Below, in pieces: positions 24,161 through 35,900 of a DNA stretch of 64,000 nt; positions within the stretch are counted from its first letter, which is position 1; each line of letters opens with the position of its first letter. Origin of the DNA: Niebla homalea (lineage: Eukaryota; Ascomycota; Lecanoromycetes; Lecanorales; Ramalinaceae); the NCBI GenBank assembly GCA_019925105.1, contig JAHGAU010000009.1, positions 930,001-994,000 on the forward strand, given 5' to 3'. Under the pieces are notes generated by a model. That model saw nothing but the letters and a program-made list of their open reading frames with translations, was not told the origin of the DNA and searched no databases. The translations under genes were made by a program, and so were the position numbers.

Positions 24161-25653
24161 TATTTTAAACCGTAAAAATATTAAATTTATAAATAAAGTA
24201 CTTAAGAAAACCAGTAAATAAACATTCGATTTAATTAATTTTCTAAGATATAATAAGCGCTTATATATCCCTATTAAAAAGGCTATACAAAAAGAATTAT
24301 TAAAATAATATTATAATAATTTTATCTCGGGATACTTTAAAAGTAATTATATTAAGGAAGTCCTTAATAGATTTTATATTTAAGAAAATATAAATATAAA
24401 TATTAAATTATACGTTAATTTATATAATATCTATTAAAGAATTAAAGCTTTTAAATATAAGCCCTATAATAAGTTAAGTAATTTATTAATATTATTATAT
24501 TTTTTTAGGAAATTATTATGGATATTATTATAGATTTATTATTTATTAAATAATAAAATTATATATATAATATAATCTTAATTACAATCGATTATTTAAT
24601 TAAGAAATTAAGATTATTTCCCGTAATTAAGAAGATTATTACTCTTAAGTTAATTAAATTTCTCTTTTAATATATATTCTGGGAATATAAGGTTCTTAAG
24701 GGTATTATAACTGATCGGGGCTTATTTTTTATAAATTCTTATTAATCCGAGGTATATAACGCGGTATATACGTTCTATAGATTAAGTATTTTTTTATCCT
24801 TAAATAAATAGTTAAACGGAACGGTAAAATTAAATTCTTAAATATTACTTTAAGATATATTATTATAAAAATTAAGATAATTAAGCTTTAATATTAAAAA
24901 TTAAAAATTTTATTTATTTTATAAGTAATAATATTATAATTAATAAGCTTTTATTAAAAGCCTTAATAAAATATTTCTTAATATTTTAAAAACGGATTAA
25001 CGATAAGTTAAATAAAATAAAAGTTTTAACCGTAATTAAAAAAATTAAAAAGCTATTAACGGTTTAAAACGATATAATAAAGTATTAATAACGTATTAAG
25101 GAAGTAAAAATAAAGTTTTATAATTATAAGTATAAAGTTTAGAAATATAAAATTAAAGATATAATTATATTATTTATAAAAAATATTAAGTAAAAACGAT
25201 TAAATAAAAAACACTTATATAAATTTATAGGCCCGTTTATAATTCTTAAGTTAATCGGATATTAAATGTACCGCTTAACTTTATTATTTACTTATAGGAT
25301 ATATAATATATTTTACGTATTTTTACTTAAATTATATAGGAAGTAACTTAAGACCGAAAATAATTATTTATTACCGGATTTTATTAATAATAAATTAAAA
25401 TAGAAAATTAAAAAATTACTTAACCGTAATAAAATTAATAAAGAATTATATTATAAAATTAAATAAAAAAAGTTTTTAACTATTTATAATAAATAGATTT
25501 TAATAAAGAATTTAAAGTATATAAAAGAGCTATAAAGTATATTTAATAAAAAACATAAATAATTACGATATAAGGTATAAGATATATAGCTTAAATATAA
25601 AGTATTTAATTTTATTATAAAAATAAACCTTAATGTAAATATAAAAATACTAT
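24160..25653 (+). pseudogene. Gypsy integrase plus possible chromodomain fragment (dead)
   Basis: Forward relic of the C-terminal half of a Ty3/gypsy pol. At about 24250-24350 it reads RLYIPIKKAI, then ELLK and ISGYFKSN, the integrase HHCC zinc-binding region (pattern L.VP...R..IL...H....GHFG). At about 24695-24725 it reads GIITDRGLFF, the second catalytic Asp region (pattern IVSDRG..F.S.FW), and about 24800 the decayed QTDGQTE site. Near 25500-25560, NLKYIKEL and NKKH resemble the end of a C-terminal chromodomain. Integrase inserts the cDNA; a chromodomain can direct it to heterochromatin. All frames are broken. L3 cuts it at 25653. Confidence 0.7.
25644..25653 (+). repeat. Target-site duplication of L3, left (AAAATACTAT)
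   Basis: Identical 10 bp at 26701-26710. Confidence 0.85.
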
Positions 25654-26700
25654 AGCTGACGCAGGAGTGTACGAACTCTCACCTGAAGCGAGAGCGGCGG
25701 AGGAGAAGAAGGCCGCGAGGGCGAAGTTAACGGCGATCACCCTATAGACCATAGGGAGGTAGATAAAGCGTTAACGTAAATATAAAGAATTAATCCCTTA
25801 AAGGCGATAATATCCGGCGCTAAATAACGATAAGGTTATTAATAAGTATTTCCGGCATTATAAAATTATAAGGAAAAGCGATAATACGTTAATAATTTAA
25901 CTCCGGATAAGTAAAAACGGCTTAATTTACTTCCTCTTTATTATATACGTTAATAATCGGATTAACGCCAGTTATAAGTATAAATAATAAAAGTAAGACG
26001 TTATATACGTATTAATTTATTATTTATTATTTAAGGAGCTTAAACCGGAATTAATTAAAAGGGTAAAGATTAATAATTATCGTTAAATACTTATTAATAA
26101 AAAGGGTATTAAAGCGGTTATTAAATTTATAATAATTACAGGTTTATTATTATAATTTAATTTAACCAAAGAAATAAAAAAAGTAATTAAAAACTTAATT
26201 AAGAAACCTCGCCGCTAACCCGGGGGTAAAAAGCAGCGGCAGGAAAACTGCACTTAATAAGGGGTTAAGGGGGCTATAAATACCGGGCCGGTATAAAAGG
26301 TAATACTATATTAATCAATAGAATCGTATAAATAAAATAATAATAATATACGTATTAATAAGAATATTTAATAATATAATTAGAATTCTGAAATTTTAAT
26401 ATTAAATAGACCCGTAAAATAACGGAAAAGCAATAAATTTAAAGGTAACGTTTAAATAAATTTAATCGTAATATTATAGGTTTTCTTAAAAAAAATATAT
26501 AAATAAATTCTTACTTTTTAAACGGCCGTATATACTCTTAACCCTTAAGACGTAAGTAAAGGCTAGGTAAATACCGGTTTTTATTCTTAACGTTATAGAT
26601 ATCGGGTTTTTTACGGTTATTAATAAGGTTAAATAGCCGAGTATTAAGGAATACCGGAATTAGCTTAGCTAGATCCGTAGTATAAATTAATCAATCAATC
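25654..26700 (+). mobile_element. L3: 5'-truncated Tad-type LINE (1.05 kb)
   Basis: Carries only the end of ORF2 and the 3' UTR of the L1/L4 family, with the GAATTAGCTTAGCTAGATCC signature and an ATCA tail. It has a 10-bp target duplication, as expected for target-primed integration that stopped early. The first ~110 bp (25654-25765) are almost free of RIP changes and read ELSPEARAAEEKKAARAKL; the rest is mutated. C-terminal relics ELKPELIKRVKINNYR lie near 26040-26085. Confidence 0.85.
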
Positions 26701-26710
26701 AAAATACTAT

Positions 26711-28471
26711 TATTTATATATATATATTAAGTATTATTAATTTATAATCCTTTAAATTTATTATCCTTTATACTCCTTTATTACGATTTATTTATTACTT
26801 ATTTAAACCCTATATAAGAATTAATACTTAAACCTATAATTTCTTTATGGTAAAAATATATCTTAATTAATTAAATGGCTTATAATATTACACGACGCGG
26901 AATAAGCGTATTTAAGAAGTTACTATTTTATAAAATAGTTTATAATTAAAGGCTTATCGGTGCTTTTAAGTATAAACGCTTATAACCCGTTAAGGGGCCA
27001 CGGGGGGTCCGACGTAATATAGGGAAATCGGGCTATAATAAGTTTATTAGAGGAATAACGGAAAATATTAAAGAAAACTTAAAGTTAATTAATAAATATA
27101 AAATTTATATAATAAACATTAAAGACGGACGAAATATTAATAAAGTAAAAGTATGTTATATAGGCGACCCGCCGGTATTTATAGTAAATAAATTACGTTT
27201 AAAGAAAAGATTTTCATATATTAATTACTTAAATTTTATATTAAGATCCGGGAATTAAAATAAATTAAGCTTAAGTTATAACGTAATTAATAACGTATAA
27301 ACCGTAATAAAAATACGCTTATAATAAAGCGATTTAAATTAATTAATTACTTAAATATAAAAGTTATATAATTAATATTATTAATTATATTATATTTATA
27401 TTTAATTAATATTAATATTTTAATAATATTTTATTAAAAAAACTTTAATTTTATAATAATTAAAAGATATAAGAACTTTATATAATATTTAATAAAGTTC
27501 ATTTATATATTCTTATATTTTTTTTTTATTTTTTTAAGTATTAAAATAAATTAATAATAATATAAAAATATACGATTTATTTAAACGTTTAACTTAAATA
27601 AGATTTAAATATATATTTAATTTACGTAATAATTATATTATATAAAAATAATAAAATCGGAAATATATAATTTTATATAATGCCTTTTTAGCCGAATAAT
27701 AGGAATATTTTATTAATCTTAATTTTTTTTTATTAACTTTAATATTATATAATTTATATAAAAGCTTATAAAAATAATAAATATATTATAAATAATATTT
27801 TTTATTAAACGTTATTTATATAATATAAATAAACCTTATAAATAATTTATTTAATAATTATAAAAATAATTTAACCGGAAGCTAAACGGGTTAAAAAAAA
27901 TTATTAATAAATAATTTTAATATAATTATATAATTTAAACGTGAATTAATTATAACTTAAATATTATTATATAATAAAAAGAATAAAATATATATTTAAG
28001 AAAATATATATATTATTATAAATTTAAAGTATTCTTATTTATAAATATAAAGACTTTTACCGGATAATATTAATATTATTAACGTTAAAAGTTAAATGAA
28101 TACGTTATATACTTATATTATAAAACTTATAAACTCTTTTCCTTTTTTTTTATTGGGTTTTTTAAAGGTTTTTAATAAGTTACTTTAAGGTTATAGTTAA
28201 GAATTATAACTTTAAGGATAAAGTATTAAAGAAAGAAGGTATTATTATAATAGGAAATAATATAAAGGTTAATACTTACTTTATAACCCTAGCGTAATTA
28301 AGCTACAGGAATACTTAATACCTATCCTTCCCACTTTTTCTTTTATTTCTTTAGCAATTAATCTACTTACCAAATATACCATTTATTAAGGCTATATATA
28401 CATTTTATATTACCATATTACCCTTAAGCTTTAGGCATACGTCTGGCTTAATATTCTAAGCGCTATTACTC
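26711..28471. other. Decayed DNA inside X after L3
   Basis: Probably the 3' end of the gypsy fragment followed by unidentified DNA. 26875-27060 is less mutated and contains GGGGCCACGGGGGGTCC (26996-27012), a possible polypurine tract. 27060-28250 is AT-rich with no frame. 28250-28471 keeps CpA/TpG and ends GCGCTATTACTC at the middle F LTR. No gene seen. Confidence 0.4.
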
Positions 28472-28648
28472 TGCCAGGGTGATAACCACTCGGCCACCAA
28501 GGCAAAAGTAGCTATCCGGGGTAGGTAATAGCGCTTAAGGGTAAGCCGCTATTACCATATATATAAGAAGGTAGTTTACCCGGGGGATTACCCCCAGGGG
28601 TAAACCCCACCCCGGAGCTTTTACTTTAAGGTAAATATTATTATAATA
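28472..28648 (-). repeat. Family F LTR, middle
   Basis: 177 bp; starts TGCCAGGG, inner end RIP-changed like the left LTR. Confidence 0.8.
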
Positions 28649-29267
28649 ATATCCCCTTTTTTATAGGCTCGTCCCCGAGCTTATAGACTATAAACTACGC
28701 TTCCGGGGGGGAGTTACCCCCCGGGTTAAAGGTTTTCTTAAAACTTAATTAAGTAAGTAAGTAAAGGTTAAAAGCTCCTTATTTAAGGGAGATTACCTTT
28801 AGTATAAATTTAAATTTCTTAAATCGGACCCGGATTTAAATTTAATAACTTATAAGTATAATTTAAAAGCTTAATAATTTTATAAGGATATAACCCGGGG
28901 TTTAATATTTTCATTAAGAATAACCCGTATTTCTTATTAAGTAAACCCAGGTAACCTTTAATAGGTACTTATACCCGTATTATTCCTTATTAAGTAAATA
29001 AAGGTTACGTCTTAAGGTATTTTACTTATAATTTTACGATTAACCCGTATAATTTTAAAGCGTTTTAACCTTTTATATAAGTAATTTTCAGGTATTCTAG
29101 CCCCCTATATCGGTAGTTTTCAGGTATTCCGGCCCCCCACATCGGTAGTTTTCGGGCATTCCGGCCCCCCTCGGTAGTTTTCTTTTCTGTACCTCGGACC
29201 TCGGCCCCCGGTACTGTAGGGTAGCGGGTCCTACCCGCCCCGTACTCACGCTCAGTCTTACCTCCTC
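28649..29267 (-). other. Family F interior block, right copy
   Basis: Copy of 23065-23680 with the same order of blocks. It ends CTTACCTCCTC at the right LTR, so about 100 bp present in the left copy are missing. Non-coding by inspection. Confidence 0.65.
29081..29173. repeat. Tandem repeat in F interior, right copy
   Basis: Units start at 29081, 29113 and 29145 (exactly 32 bp apart), with a fourth start at 29174. This array makes open frames on the minus strand that are not genes. Confidence 0.85.
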
Positions 29268-29444
29268 TGTCAGGGTGATAACCACTCGGCCACCAAGGCA
29301 AAAGTAGCTATCCGGGGTAGGTAATAGCGCTTAGGGGTAAGCCGCTATTACCATATATATGAGAAGGTAGTCTACCCGGGGGATCACCCCCAGGGGTAGG
29401 CCCTACCCCGGAGCCCTTGCTCCAGGGTAGGTACTGCCATAACA
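29268..29444 (-). repeat. Family F LTR, right
   Basis: 177 bp and essentially unmutated; best reference copy of this LTR. Confidence 0.85.
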
Positions 29445-29449
29445 AAAAT

Positions 29450-30410
29450 AGTTTTTATTTAATATAATAAACTTAAGTTTAATAAACATAAATTTAATAT
29501 ATTAAATTTATTAAGCTTAAATTCTGGTTTAATACTTAAAGCCGGAAAAAAACGTTATAACATTAACTTTAATATAAAAGGTAAATTTAATAATTATTAT
29601 AATAATAAAAAATTATTTAATAAAAAAAATAATCTTATAATAATAAGTTTTTAAGGACTTTAATCGTATTAATATAATTTAAATCTGCTTAACTTTATTA
29701 AAACCAAAAATAACTTATATAATAATTATAATAATAATAATAAAGCGTTTTTAAAATATAGAAAATTACGTTAAAGTAATAAAAAATTTAAAATTTCGTT
29801 TTTAAAACTTAAATTTAAAAAAATAATAAATTCTATAGCTTTAAAAGATTTTAATTAAAGTAATTTATTTATAATAAATATAGTTCTTAAGTTATTTAAT
29901 CGTTAATTATTCTTAATTATTTAAAACACTCCTTTTAAAGTTAAATATAAAATCGTTATAATTATTAAGTTACCGGATTTTAATAAAACGTTTAATTAAT
30001 ATATTAAAATAATAATATTAAAATCCGATAATATTTAAAAAGCTTATAATATATATATTTTTTTTATAATATTTTTTTTAACTTTTCTTTAAAAGTATTT
30101 AAAAACGAATCAAAAGTAATATTTTAAAGAATATGAAATTAATACCTTTAATATTATTATAAAGGAAGTATCCGTTACGGTTAATAAATTAATGCTTTAA
30201 TTTATATTAACGGATCTTATAATATACGTTAATATAATATTAATATAAGTAATTATTATTATTATTTATTAATATATAGATTAAAAAGTATAATAATATC
30301 TCGATAATAATTCTACCTAAAGGATAAGAACATTATAAGGATGCCTGTCCTCTACGTATAAAGGGTGTCCTACACCTATCAATGCTCCCATACATACATA
30401 CTGCACATAA
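29450..30410 (-). mobile_element. Gypsy G2, 5' terminal region
   Basis: Continues G2 after X. Matches 21010-21986, including the lightly mutated end with GCCTGTCCTCTACGTA and CTGCACATAACA. On the minus strand this is the 5' end of the element. After 30410 the sequence changes to an unrelated LINE fragment. Confidence 0.75.
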
Positions 30411-31246
30411 CAGGCGTTAACGTATAAATTGGATTTTCTCTATATAATTACTCTTCAATATAAGTCTTTTTATCGGTGGTATACATTTATACGGTTAACT
30501 TTAAGATATTATTAATAATTTATTTTATCTTTAACTCCGTAAAAGGTAATAAAAGCCGTTTCATCTTTTTTACCGGCCGGAGGTTAACCCGGATCCTTTC
30601 GTTACCTTTTTAAGTAACCCGGTATATTCCTTTAATTAGTTTAAACCATAAGATTACTTAATTTAAAGTAAAATTAATCGGCGGGATATACGTTTTTAAC
30701 TTTAAAACCGGGATCGGTATAATTTTATAAGCCCCAGAAATTATATATAAATATCGGTTTTAACCCTTTTATATTTGCCGGATCTTAACCTGATTAACGC
30801 CGGATTATTTTTTAAATAAATATTAAATAACGGCGGCGTAGATTATCGTAGGTTTTATAACCGCTTAATATACTATCCTCGTTTTTTAAAGCGTTATACC
30901 GTAAATATATACTATTAAGTACGTTAAGGCCCTTTATTATAAGATTATCTTTCTATCGACTTTTATTATATATGCTTTTTAGTTCAGCTTAGTATCTACT
31001 TGAAACCCTAAGAATCTAATACTTGTCTCCGGCTTTATTGCGACGCTATTAAGGCTAAGATCGATTTGGGAGGCCGGTATCCTACTCTTTAGGTCCTCCC
31101 TTTAGTTTATTTCTACCTTATTACCGTTACTATTTACTATAAAGGCTCCGGACTCTTTAACGGTAAATGAAGATTTATATTTCCGGAAATTTAAATTATT
31201 AATGCTTAAGTTAATCTTAATTTATTGCTTAAATATATATTATAAG
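30411..31246 (-). pseudogene. Fragment of a different LINE reverse transcriptase
   Basis: Less RIP-damaged than its surroundings. The minus strand reads SGAFIVNSNGNKVEIN near 31090-31155 and SIRFLGFQVDTKLN near 30985-31030. These fit the thumb segment that follows the LINE reverse-transcriptase core (pattern .YLGV..D.KL.W..HI). It differs from the L1/L4 family in sequence. The rest (30411-30960) would be downstream of the catalytic core but shows no clear motif. It ends directly at the gypsy-2 LTR. Confidence 0.55.
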
Positions 31247-31462
31247 TGTTAGAGTGCAAGCCCCTCTGGGGTGGTTGGAAGGTAAAGGGTGTATTACATA
31301 TAACTAAAGACATTAAAGTATAGAGGTATAGGAGTAAAGGGGCTGAAGGCCTTAATATACCCAGTCGGTAATACTCCTGGGTGCCGGATTAACCCCGGGC
31401 TTGGCCCGGGATAAGCCCGGTAGGGCTTACTTTTAAGTTATTAATATCCTTAAACCTTAATA
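31247..31462 (-). repeat. Gypsy-2 LTR, left (3' LTR of the element)
   Basis: The outer ~170 bp are nearly intact (CCCGGGCTTGGCCCGGGATA); the inner ~40 bp are RIP-changed. Confidence 0.85.
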
Positions 31463-31478
31463 TTACCCCCCCCCCTAA
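31463..31478 (-). promoter_or_regulatory. Polypurine tract of gypsy-2
   Basis: TTACCCCCCCCCCTAA on the plus strand, directly inside the left LTR; G-run on the element strand. Confidence 0.65.
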
Positions 31479-31499
31479 GAAAGGCTTGCTTTTAAGCCT

Positions 31500-34400
31500 T
31501 TAAGTACGCTGAAAAGGAAAAATTTTTTACTTAAAACCACCTTTTTTATTTATTACTTATAAGCCGGGTAATTAAAGTAAAATTTATATATTATTTAGCT
31601 TACCCGTTACTGGTTAACCGGGTAAGTAATATAAGAATATCATTTAAGTTACCCGTTATTGGTTAGCTAGGTAAGTAATATAAGAATTATAAGGATAATA
31701 TCGTAATAGTAATTGGGTAATTAATATAAATATACGGGGGTAAAATTATAGCGGTAATCCTTATAATAAGCCCTAAAACGCGATTTCGTCCGAGGGGTTC
31801 TGGGGTAAATATTATTTTTTATAATTTACCTTTTTTTTAAAATATTTTTTTAATTTTATTACCTTATATATTAAACTTATATTAATAAAGAAACGTATAA
31901 TCCATATAAGTAAATAATATTAATAATAATCGTTTTAATGGCTTTAAAGAGTTATAAAACCGTTTTAAAAGGCTTTTAAACTTAATAAAAACGTAATATA
32001 TGATTTACGATATTAAGTTTTAAGCCCGGTAAAATCGTTATTTAATTTAAACGTTTAAAATAGTTTTTAAAAACTACCTTAAATATAATAATATTAATTA
32101 AATCTCCGGGTTATAATCTGGACTTATCCGGGTATTTCTTATAAAAAATTTTAATTAATCCTTAAATATAAAGGAATTCTTTTACGTTAACGTAATATTA
32201 AGTATTATCCAGGGGTAAGTTTATTTATTTAATTTTATATTATAACCTTTACTTTCAACTAATATATTAAGAATTAATAATTTCTTTAAGCTTTTATTCC
32301 TTAATATTTTTTTTATTTATAATAATAAATTTAAGGGGTAAATTAATTTATCCCAATAATAATAATTTCTTTTTAATCGGAATACGGATTAAATTACTTA
32401 TATAGAAAATAGGGTAAACCCGGAAAATATTTAAGACGTTTAATTTATAAGAAAAATAATATTATTTAAAAATAATATAAGGATTTAAGCATTTATAATT
32501 TAATTTTTTATTAAATTAATCGGTTATTAAATACTTAATATTTATATAAACCTTATTATTTATTTTAAACTTTACGTCCCAGTATTAATAATTAATTTAT
32601 TTAAATGTATTATTATAAGCTTTATTTAAATTAAAACGTATTATATTAAGAATTTCTTATATAATTTTAATAATATTAATAATTTCCTTAATTTAAAATT
32701 ATTTACGGGCGGTAATATAGTTAATATTATTAAAATTAAATAATATCCTTAAGTAAAAGCTTTTATTAAAGTAAAAGTATATTATTTTAATTAATCGATT
32801 TAGGTTATTATTATCCGTAAATTCCATTATAAATAATTATTATATCCAATTATCTTATAAGTAATTTACGTAAATCCGGAGTTTTTATTTTATTTCTTAA
32901 TTTATTCTTTCCATTTAATTATTACTTTTAATATAATAAAAAATCAAGGTTTAAGGGTCGATTTTAAGTTAATATAATAAAAAGCGTTATATTTTATTAA
33001 TAAATTACGGGCCGTAATTTAAAATAATATTATCCGGAAAACCGTAATACTTAAATATTTCTTTAATAAAAAGTTAAGTTATTTTCTTAACGGAGGTCCC
33101 TTTTTCTTTAACGTAATAAAAGATATAATATCGGCCTTTAAATAATATATAAATTATAATAAAAATAACGTTTATACTTTTATATTTAAATAATTTAATA
33201 ATAAAGTTAATTGAAAAATTAACCTATTTTTATTCCGGGATTTTTAATTAATAAAATAGTTTTACGGGCTTTTATTATAAAGTTTTAAACTAAAAATAAA
33301 TATTATAATTTAAAATATAATAATTAATATTATTTTATAAAGTAAATTAAAAGAAGTATTAAGAAGTAAATTTAATTATATAATCCCGGCCGGGATAATT
33401 ATTAATTGGTTTATTATAGGTATACTTTAGGACCTCCGTAATAAGCAACGTTAATATTTATAATTTACTTTTATTAATAAAAATATTAAACTAAACCTTA
33501 ATACGGATTAAAAATATACCTTTAAAATTAAATAATCCGTCCTCCGTAATTACTTTTTAAACTTTATTAAGCTTTTATTAATACGGTTAACTTTACGGAC
33601 TTACTTATAAAACCCGAATTCTTTAAAGATTAAATAAATTAATATTAATACTTTTTCTTTTTCATTTAAAATTAAAACCTTAAAGCGCTTAAAAAGTAAA
33701 ATAATTTAAAATTAATCTTTAACCTTATTATCGTTATTGCTTTAAGGTTAATAATTAAATATTTAAGTAAAAGCGTTAATTTTATTATTTTATTTATCCG
33801 GGCGGTAAATAACCTTAAAATTAAACTTAAAGAAAGTATTAAAATACTTTATTTAATGTTTTATAAACTTTTAATTCTTAATAAAATATTTTAAAATTTA
33901 ATTATTATTAAAAATCCGGAAGGGTTTCTTTATTATTTTTAGTTTTAACCGTTAATTCTTTAAGTATTTAATAATAACGAAAAGCTCCTTATTATAAATA
34001 TTATAATTATATTTAATCAGTAATATACTCTTAAAATAATAAGTTATTAAGTATAATTCCTTAATTTTATTATATTAAGAAAGAATATTATTAAAAACGT
34101 AATCTAAAAAATTAATCTTAAAGATTATTTCTTTATTAAGATTATAATAAATTAATATAAAAATTATAATAAAAACCTCTTTAAATATTACGTAAGCCTT
34201 TTAATACTCTAAAGATTAAATAAATAAGGTTTCCTTTTTAATAAGCTTTAAAAAAGATTTTATTATTTTAAAGAATTAAGGAATAAATTTTTAATAGAAA
34301 TTATAGAAGTTAATAAATCCTTAAAGGGCTTTTAAGTTAATAAAAACCGGTTAATCCTTAATCTTATTTACTTTATCGGGGTTTACTTTTAGCCCGTTAA

Positions 34401-35900
34401 TAATAAGGATAAAACTTAAAAACTTAATTTATTAAACTTTAAATTTATATTTCCGGATATTTATTTATAGGCCGGCATTACGTAAACGCTTTAATATTAA
34501 GCGTATATATTAAGTATACTTTTTCTTAATAACGTTATAAATAATAATATTATTTAAGTAAATTTAAATAAAAATATTTAAATAATTAAATAAAATTTTA
34601 TTTATATATTATTAATATAAAATAAGGTTATTAATTAAACCGAAAAATATAACTTTATACTTAAAAACGCTTAATAAAATAATAAATATCGTAAAGTTTT
34701 TATTCTCCGGGTATATATAGAGCTTATTAAAGGTTACGATAATATTTAAGTAAATAATCTATTTATAACCGGTAACTCGGGATAATACCTTTTTATTAAA
34801 GGAATAAAATATCGATTCCTTTTAATAATAACGTTAATACCACGGTAATTTACGTATAGTCATAAATCGCCATTAAATTTAAAAGTAAAAAGGATAGGGG
34901 ATTTATAGGGGGCTTTATTAGGCTCGATAAATCCTTTTTTTAAGTTTTTGGTAATATACTTTTTCAATTTCTAAAGCTTATAACTTAAGAGCGGATAAAT
35001 ATAATTCTAAAAGGGAATCCTTTTTAAGGTTAAGTTAATCTTATAATTATAATTCCGGTATAAAAGTAATTTATTTACCGTTATGTTATATAATTAAAAA
35101 TATCCTTAAAATCATAATATTCCGTTAGAAGTTTAATTATAATCTTATTTATAAAGGCCGTTTTTTCCGTAAAATTATTTTTATAAGTTATTATAACGGA
35201 GATATTAATTAAAGTATTATTAAAGAAATCTAAATAATTAATTAAGTCCGTTACCGAAATATAAAAAATTTAAGTCCTTTTTTCCTTTTAAATCCTTATA
35301 ATAATATAAAAGGCCGTTATATTAATAACTTTAATTAAAAAAAGCCTTTTTTCCTTAATAAACTCCGGGAGGAGAGAATTATTTAATAATTTTTTCTTTT
35401 TTTTTTAGGGCTTTAATAATTCTAATCTTTTACTTTCTGGGAATATATTTAAAACTTAATAAGTTAAAGCTATAGTCTAAAGAAATTCCGGAATAAGCTT
35501 TATATTTTAATAATTAATTTTATTATAATTATATTAATTTAATATAAAAAAGATTTTATTAATTATAGGGTAAATAAATACGTAATACCGTTTTATTTAA
35601 GGTTTTTTAAGGATTATATTATATATTTTAAATCGGATAATAAATATAAAAACTAGCTTTCTAAGTAACCTTTTATAATTATCCAGGGATAAATTATATA
35701 AGTAATAAGCCATAAGTATTTACCCTTATAATCTTAAATAAACTTAAGTCAGAAAAGGGTTAAAAAAGAAATTTAAAGTATTACGTAAATTTATAAAATA
35801 ATTCATTTATTAATAAAATAATAATTAATAACGCTTAAATTAATTAAAAAAAATAAAGGAAAATATTAATCTTTATAACTTATAAGTTTATTAATAATTT
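31500..35900 (-). pseudogene. Gypsy-2 pol (dead)
   Basis: Polyprotein for protease, reverse transcriptase, RNase H and integrase in this family. The minus strand reads NLKKGFIEPNKAPYKSPILF at about 34890-34950, the classic gypsy pattern L..GFIRPS.SP..SPI.FV. It continues with a decayed DYRGLN region near 34820, and the catalytic YLDD box appears as YLNN at 34549-34560, followed by IIIYNVIKKKYT. Both catalytic Asp are Asn through G-to-A change. RNase H and integrase should follow toward 31500, but I could not fix their motifs in the decayed frame. Limits approximate. Confidence 0.75.

Larger units (their letters stand above)
22888..29444 (-). mobile_element. Element X: composite LTR element (6.56 kb)
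   Basis: Bounded by 177-bp LTRs of family F (22888-23064 and 29268-29444; TGTCAGGG start, CATAACA end) and an AAAAT duplication. A third complete F LTR is at 28472-28648, and a 60-bp LTR piece is at 23785-23845. The same interior block follows both the left and the middle LTR. Between the copies lie a forward gypsy integrase fragment and LINE L3. Orientation is tentative, from purine runs on the minus strand next to the left and middle LTRs (complement of 23067-23073 and 28651-28656). The right LTR is unmutated, the left RIP-changed. Confidence 0.75.

Noticed and set aside
29065..29301. Two overlapping minus-strand open frames (78 and 62 codons) with repeated PENYR-type segments.
   Set aside because: They are the 32-bp tandem repeat and LTR start of family F read in two frames. 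The amino-acid repeats follow from the DNA repeat, both frames are open at once, and no independent gene signal is present.
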